NCBI GenBank assembly: GCA_025362765.1
Contig: JANYFI010000328.1
Coordinates: 1-5,782 of the forward strand
Direction: 5' to 3'
DNA length: 5,782 bases
From: Ferruginibacter sp.
GTDB lineage: Bacteria; Bacteroidota; Bacteroidia; Chitinophagales; Chitinophagaceae
A program made the position numbers and the translations under genes. Numbering within the stretch: the first letter of the stretch is position 1; each line of letters opens with the position of its first letter. Of this stretch, positions 2,891 to 5,782 are shown in pieces. The notes below the pieces were generated by a model. The model had not been told where the DNA came from. It searched no databases and was given only the letters and a program-made list of their open reading frames with translations.

Positions 2891-5782
2891 ACCTATACCT
2901 ACGTTACCACTACCATCAATGCGCACCCTTTCGTTGCTTGACTGGGTTGTACCCCCCGTCATAAATATCAATGATTTTGAAGTATTGCCAGTGCCAATTA
3001 ATAAATTATTTCCCATATTATATAAATACGAATCATTTGCGCCGCCCATTATATTGTTTGTGTTGCCACTGCCATTAATGCCCATATCCACATAGTTGGT
3101 GGTTTCATCACCATTGTTTGCTGTAGCCACCACATCGGAAGATGCGGAGGTGCCTGATGAATTATTCTGAATATTTAATTGCAAATAATTGTTGATAGAA
3201 CCTTTGCCGACGATGGCATTTACAGAAGTAGTAGTTGCTGCATCTACCAGCAATCGCTCGGGATTGGTACCATTTAAAGTAGTACCACCTATACTTGCAT
3301 TGCCATTTTTATCTATAAAATCGAGTACAGTACCGGCAGAGTTTCTCCACTCTGTAAGGTTAGCTGTTTGGGTAGCGCTGTTTGCCTGAATACCCAAAGG
3401 TACGCTTGCATCCCGCTGTGCGGCAACAATTACACTTGTTCCACCTATGCCGTTTACAAAAGACGGGAAGGAATTTGACTGCCTGTCGCCACCCAAAATG
3501 GTAGCCCAGTAAGACCCCATTTGCAAAGACCTTCCACCGCCGCCTTGCCAGTAAATATCAGCCCCGTCACCACCAATTCTAAAATCACCAGTGCCAGCAG
3601 TATTAGTGAAAAGGAGTTGAGATACGGTTGATGTTCTACGTATTTCCATACTGTCTTTAACTGCCAGTTTAGAGGCCGGATTTGTAATACCAATTCCCAC
3701 ATTGCCCACACTGTCTATTACCATTCTTTCTGTATTATTAGTTCTCATTCTTAAGGAAACATTATTTGTAGCGCCTAAAAACTGAGAGCCTGCTGTTACA
3801 GAATTGCCTGCTAAACCCCATGCTGCGGCAGAACCACTGTTAACCGCCGCTGTAACAAAAGCCGTAGTAGCAATTTGAGTGGTACTAGTACCTGCTGTTG
3901 CCGTTGGAGCAGCCGGTACACCCGTAAGCGTTGGTGATGCCAATGGTGCTTTTAAAGCATCGTTGCCGTTAATTTTTTGTATAGCTTGTAAAATATTATC
4001 CGTGGCTGCAACTGTTCCTGCTCCGGAAGTGTAACCTGTCAGTACTTTTCCGATTACCGCCGCATTGCCTACAACGGTGGCGCTTTGCGTACCTGTAACA
4101 TCGCCGGCCAGGCTACCTGAAAAAGAAGACGAGGCTTGTTGATCAAGCTGGTATCTTGAACTTCCTATAGTTGCATAAAAATGCGTACCGTCATACTCCA
4201 CCGCCCCATCTTCAGGTGTGGTAAGATTAATACCCGAAGTTAATTTCAAAGGAGCGGTATTGGCTGTTGCTGTACCTGATTTAAGATGTAGCATGGCGGT
4301 GGGCGCTGTTAGTCCGATACCAACTTTTCCATTGCCATCAATGCGCATTCTTTCATTGGTTGATTGTGTGGTACCTCCCGTCATAAATACCAAAGACTTT
4401 GCGGCGTTTCCTGTACCCAATAAGAAATTATTGCCCATCGTGTATAAATAGCCATCGTTGGCGCCGCCCATTATATTGCTGGTATTGCTTCCGCCGTTTA
4501 TCCCCATATCCACATAGTTAGAAGTTTCATCGCCGTTATTGGCAGTGGCAACCACGTCTGAAGATGCACTCGTTCCAGATGAATTATTTTGAATATTTAA
4601 TTGCAGATAATTATTGACAGAACCTTTACCTACAATTGCATTTACTGAAGTAGTTACACCGGCATCTACCAATAATTTTTCTTTGTTGCTGCTGGAAAAT
4701 CCCTCTGAGCCTATACCGACAGACAACGCAGTATTGGTCATATCGCCAAGTATAATTTCATCGGCTTTCGTAATATCTGTATTGTATCCAATGGCAGTAG
4801 AATTAACGGCAGAGCCGGTAGCAGAAGCGCCTGCACCCAATACTGTCGCATTGGATAGATAAGAAATACTGGCTCCATTGCCTATCGCAATGCCATTGTT
4901 ACCGTTAACTGTAGCTGCAACACCTATTGAAATCGGGTTGGTTAAACTGAAGCCGGTAGTTGCTCCTGTACCAATAGAAATAGCATTAGTACTGTTGGTT
5001 GTAGCGGCATTACCTACTGCAATAGAAGATGCTGCATTGGCGATTGTTTTACTAGCGGTGGTAGTATTGCTTCCAATAGCAATGGCATTGGAATAATTAG
5101 TAGTAGCATTCGTACCTATTGCAAGTGCATCTGTGATGCTGTAGGCCGTTACCGCATTGCGGCCAATAGCAAATGAATTGGTATTATTAGAGGTAGCCCC
5201 ATTACCGATTGCAAACGAATTTATTCCGTTGGTAATAGCGGCTGTACCTATTGCAAATGAACTGTCGGCATTGGAGGCTGAATTATTTCCCAGCGCCAGG
5301 GCTGCTGTTTTATTGTATGCTATAGCAGCACCGCTTCCAAAGGCATATGAGTTAAGCGAATTATAGGTAGTTGCCCCGTTACCTAAAGCAATTGAATTAG
5401 CTTCAAAGCGCCCTACTTGTGTATTGTTCTCTTTTATTACCAGTGCCTGCGCATCAGCAGTACCTATGTAATTGGTAGCAGGATTTGTTCCGGAATTTCC
5501 CAACAGTGCCCAGGCATTGGAGGATCCACTTGCATTTGGGGCTATTTTTCTTACTACGCCATTGAGAATAGTAACTAAACTATCCGTATTGGCGCCAGTT
5601 TGAACACCACCCAAAAACAAAGGATTACTGGTTGCATTTACCTGCAATTTGTAGGTTGGGTTTACTACACCAATACCAACGTTTCCGCTTCCATCGATGC
5701 GCATTCTTTCATTGGTTGATTGTGTGGTACCTCCCGTCATAAATACCAAAGACTTTGCGGCGTTTCCTGTACCCAATAAGAA
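2570..5782 (-). CDS. Large modular fibre/adhesin-like surface protein, C-terminal 1,070 codons (5' truncated by window edge)
   Basis: The frame is open to the window end; the codons beyond the TTG at 5776 read F-L-L and continue a module seen elsewhere in the protein, so that TTG is not the start. Numbering residues from that TTG, the order is: partial NVGIG module (to 36), AW.L.GNS motif (88-125), YadA-like head (127-345), 123-residue module (366-488), LTTPEDGAVEYDG segment (508-547), tail-fibre-like stretch (606-645), second AW.L.GNS motif (652-688), a glycine-rich DGADIYWQGGGG segment (about 715-740), second 123-residue module (840-962) and a C-terminal beta-rich domain. Composition is dominated by Ser, Thr, Asn, Ala and Gly, and no Cys is seen. 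Such proteins are typical of Bacteroidota and of phage fibres, and a secreted, possibly trimeric binding fibre is the likely role (inference). It runs convergent to the asparaginase operon. No phage genes accompany it. The true function is unknown. Confidence 0.9.
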   Translation of the reverse strand, partial: FLLGTGNAAKSLVFMTGGTTQSTNERMRIDGSGNVGIGVVNPTYKLQVNATSNPLFLGGVQTGANTDSLVTILNGVVRKIAPNASGSSNAWALLGNSGTNPATNYIGTADAQALVIKENNTQVGRFEANSIALGNGATTYNSLNSYAFGSGAAIAYNKTAALALGNNSASNADSSFAIGTAAITNGINSFAIGNGATSNNTNSFAIGRNAVTAYSITDALAIGTNATTNYSNAIAIGSNTTTASKTIANAASSIAVGNAATTNSTNAISIGTGATTGFSLTNPISIGVAATVNGNNGIAIGNGASISYLSNATVLGAGASATGSAVNSTAIGYNTDITKADEIILGDMTNTALSVGIGSEGFSSSNKEKLLVDAGVTTSVNAIVGKGSVNNYLQLNIQNNSSGTSASSDVVATANNGDETSNYVDMGINGGSNTSNIMGGANDGYLYTMGNNFLLGTGNAAKSLVFMTGGTTQSTNERMRIDGNGKVGIGLTAPTAMLHLKSGTATANTAPLKLTSGINLTTPEDGAVEYDGTHFYATIGSSRYQLDQQASSSFSGSLAGDVTGTQSATVVGNAAVIGKVLTGYTSGAGTVAATDNILQAIQKINGNDALKAPLASPTLTGVPAAPTATAGTSTTQIATTAFVTAAVNSGSAAAWGLAGNSVTAGSQFLGATNNVSLRMRTNNTERMVIDSVGNVGIGITNPASKLAVKDSMEIRRTSTVSQLLFTNTAGTGDFRIGGDGADIYWQGGGGRSLQMGSYWATILGGDRQSNSFPSFVNGIGGTSVIVAAQRDASVPLGIQANSATQTANLTEWRNSAGTVLDFIDKNGNASIGGTTLNGTNPERLLVDAATTTSVNAIVGKGSINNYLQLNIQNNSSGTSASSDVVATANNGDETTNYVDMGINGSGNTNNIMGGANDSYLYNMGNNLLIGTGNTSKSLIFMTGGTTQSSNERVRIDGSGNVGIGTNNPNSTLSVTGSQTVSYRSGTGSYSILNTDYVVINTGGSTPTWTLPAASSYAGRVYRLINQGTTNVTLSQAVTTASGTTSTTLSNTAGSNTYEIISDGSVWRKMN
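2891..3259 (-). repeat. 123-residue module, copy 2
   Basis: Residues 840-962, from ERLLVDAA to GSGNVGIG, the same length as copy 1 with about 19 substitutions, mostly conservative (V/I, S/T, G/S, T/N). The DNA has many more changes than the protein, so selection has held the module sequence. It directly precedes the C-terminal domain. Confidence 0.88.
3713..3823 (-). repeat. 'AWxLxGNS' motif, second copy
   Basis: Residues 652-688 begin AWGLAGNSVTAGSQFLGAT and continue to NNTERMVID, running into NVGIGITNP. The segment is a diverged relative of 5402-5515, sharing AW.L.GNS, the FLG/YIGT position and the NNT element. Together with the NVGIG motif this forms another module type used twice in the protein. 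Confidence 0.6.
3842..3961 (-). other. Phage-tail-fibre-like segment of the fibre protein
   Basis: Residues 606-645 start DALKAPLASPTLTGVPAAP and end QIATTAFVTAAV. The pattern 'APLASPTxTGxPxAPTA...TxTTQIATTAFV' is a recurring element in tail fibres of tailed phages (established from such proteins). Here it sits in the middle of a large bacterial-type repeat protein, preceded by a GDVTGTQSATVVG / DNILQAIQKING linker. Confidence 0.75.
4313..4681 (-). repeat. 123-residue module, copy 1
   Basis: Residues 366-488, from EKLLVDAG to GNGKVGIG. The module contains VNAIVGKGS, LQLNIQNNSSGTSASSD, NYVDMGING, NIMGGAND, FLLGTGNAAKSLVF and NERMRIDG. It follows the YadA-like head directly. By hand alignment about 104 of 123 residues match copy 2 with no gaps. 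It has no function I recognise; it looks like a beta-structured fibre segment ending in the common NVGIG motif. Confidence 0.88.
4341..4426 (-). repeat. 86-bp exact direct repeat, copy a
   Basis: This stretch is base-for-base identical to 5697-5782 and lies inside module copy 1. It encodes the part from LLGTGNAAKS to ERMRI. The corresponding bases of module copy 2 (about 2917-3002) differ at many positions. Confidence 0.93.
4742..5398 (-). repeat. YadA-like head repeats (about fifteen, 14-20 residues each) within the fibre gene
   Basis: Residues 127-345 are a run of units of the form S-x-A-I-G-x-x-A-x-x-N, for example SFAIGTAAITNGIN, SFAIGNGATSNNTN, GIAIGNGASISYLSN and STAIGYNTDITKAD. This matches the left-handed beta-roll head repeats of YadA/Hia-type trimeric adhesins (the Hep_Hag/YadA-head family). 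Most units are 14-16 residues (42-48 bp); one is longer, around 5010-5060. The units differ in DNA sequence, so the array looks old rather than freshly expanded. Confidence 0.85.
5402..5515 (-). repeat. 'AWxLxGNS' motif, first copy
   Basis: Residues 88-125 begin AWALLGNSGTNPATNYIGT and continue to ENNTQVGRFE, immediately before the YadA-like head. The related second copy is at 3713-3823. In the second copy the element leads into ERM.ID and NVGIG, whereas here the head repeats take that place. Confidence 0.6.
5669..5782 (-). repeat. Third copy of the module, end portion only (cut by window edge)
   Basis: The last 38 codons before the window end read from FLLGTGNAAKSLVF to GSGNVGIG. They match the end of copy 1 at all but two residues. 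The earlier part of this copy should lie just beyond the window, so the full gene has at least three modules. Confidence 0.85.
5697..5782 (-). repeat. 86-bp exact direct repeat, copy b (runs into the window edge)
   Basis: Identical to 4341-4426 in the same orientation, 1,356 bp apart. Identity stops on the left at the G/A difference at 5696/4340 and may continue beyond the right edge of the window. Confidence 0.93.

Noticed and set aside
4878..5096. Hydrophobic repetitive + strand ORF resembling a membrane protein
   Set aside because: It is antisense to the YadA-like head repeats. Its hydrophobic periodicity is the complement of Ala/Gly/Ile/Asn codons in those repeats.
4742..5398. CRISPR-like regular array
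   Set aside because: The 42-48 bp periodicity comes from protein repeats in an open frame. The units are not identical, and there is no constant repeat with variable spacers.
5774..5776. TTG at 5776 as start of the minus-strand fibre gene
   Set aside because: The codons before it (F-L-L) continue the conserved FLLGTGNAAKS module, so it lies inside the protein.
2570..5782. Prophage
   Set aside because: Only fibre-like motifs are present. There are no capsid, tail assembly, integrase or lysis genes, and the neighbours are metabolic.

Overview
The window looks like a chromosomal fragment from a Bacteroidota bacterium, possibly of the Chitinophagaceae/Flavobacteria type. The evidence is moderately AT-rich DNA, A-rich leaders with weak Shine-Dalgarno signals, a Tat-exported glycosylasparaginase close to the Elizabethkingia (Flavobacterium) enzyme, and a giant repeat protein built from the 'ERMRIDGxGNVGIG' modules common in that phylum. 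Genus is not resolvable from the sequence alone.

Left half, + strand (1-2365): three closely packed genes, spaced 21 and 23 bp, form a probable operon. The first is the C-terminal part of an AraC/XylS-family regulator, whose N-terminus lies outside the window. The second is a complete Tat-exported N4-(beta-N-acetylglucosaminyl)-L-asparaginase, an N-terminal nucleophile hydrolase that cleaves the GlcNAc-Asn bond of glycoproteins. The third is a complete CutC-family TIM-barrel protein. The first two suggest regulated salvage of N-glycan linkage pieces. The role of CutC there is open; its copper label comes from the family name.

Middle (2366-2569): a convergent intergenic region of 204 bp. It holds a long two-tier hairpin 4 bp after the cutC stop. 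Its G-U pairs make it fold better in the + strand (operon) transcript. No other gene or RNA is evident.

Right half, - strand (2570-5782): the C-terminal 1,070 codons of a very large modular fibre-like protein, open to the window end so that its N-terminus is missing. In protein order it has a partial 'NVGIG' module, a YadA-like head of about fifteen 14-20-residue 'SxAIGxxA' repeats, a 123-residue module, a phage-tail-fibre-like stretch, further beta-rich linkers, a second copy of the 123-residue module, and a C-terminal domain ending in GSVWRKMN. No cysteine is visible, and no YadA-type barrel anchor, S74 chaperone domain or obvious type IX sorting domain is present at its C-terminus. An exact 86-bp DNA repeat links two of its modules. 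This protein is the least explained part of the window.
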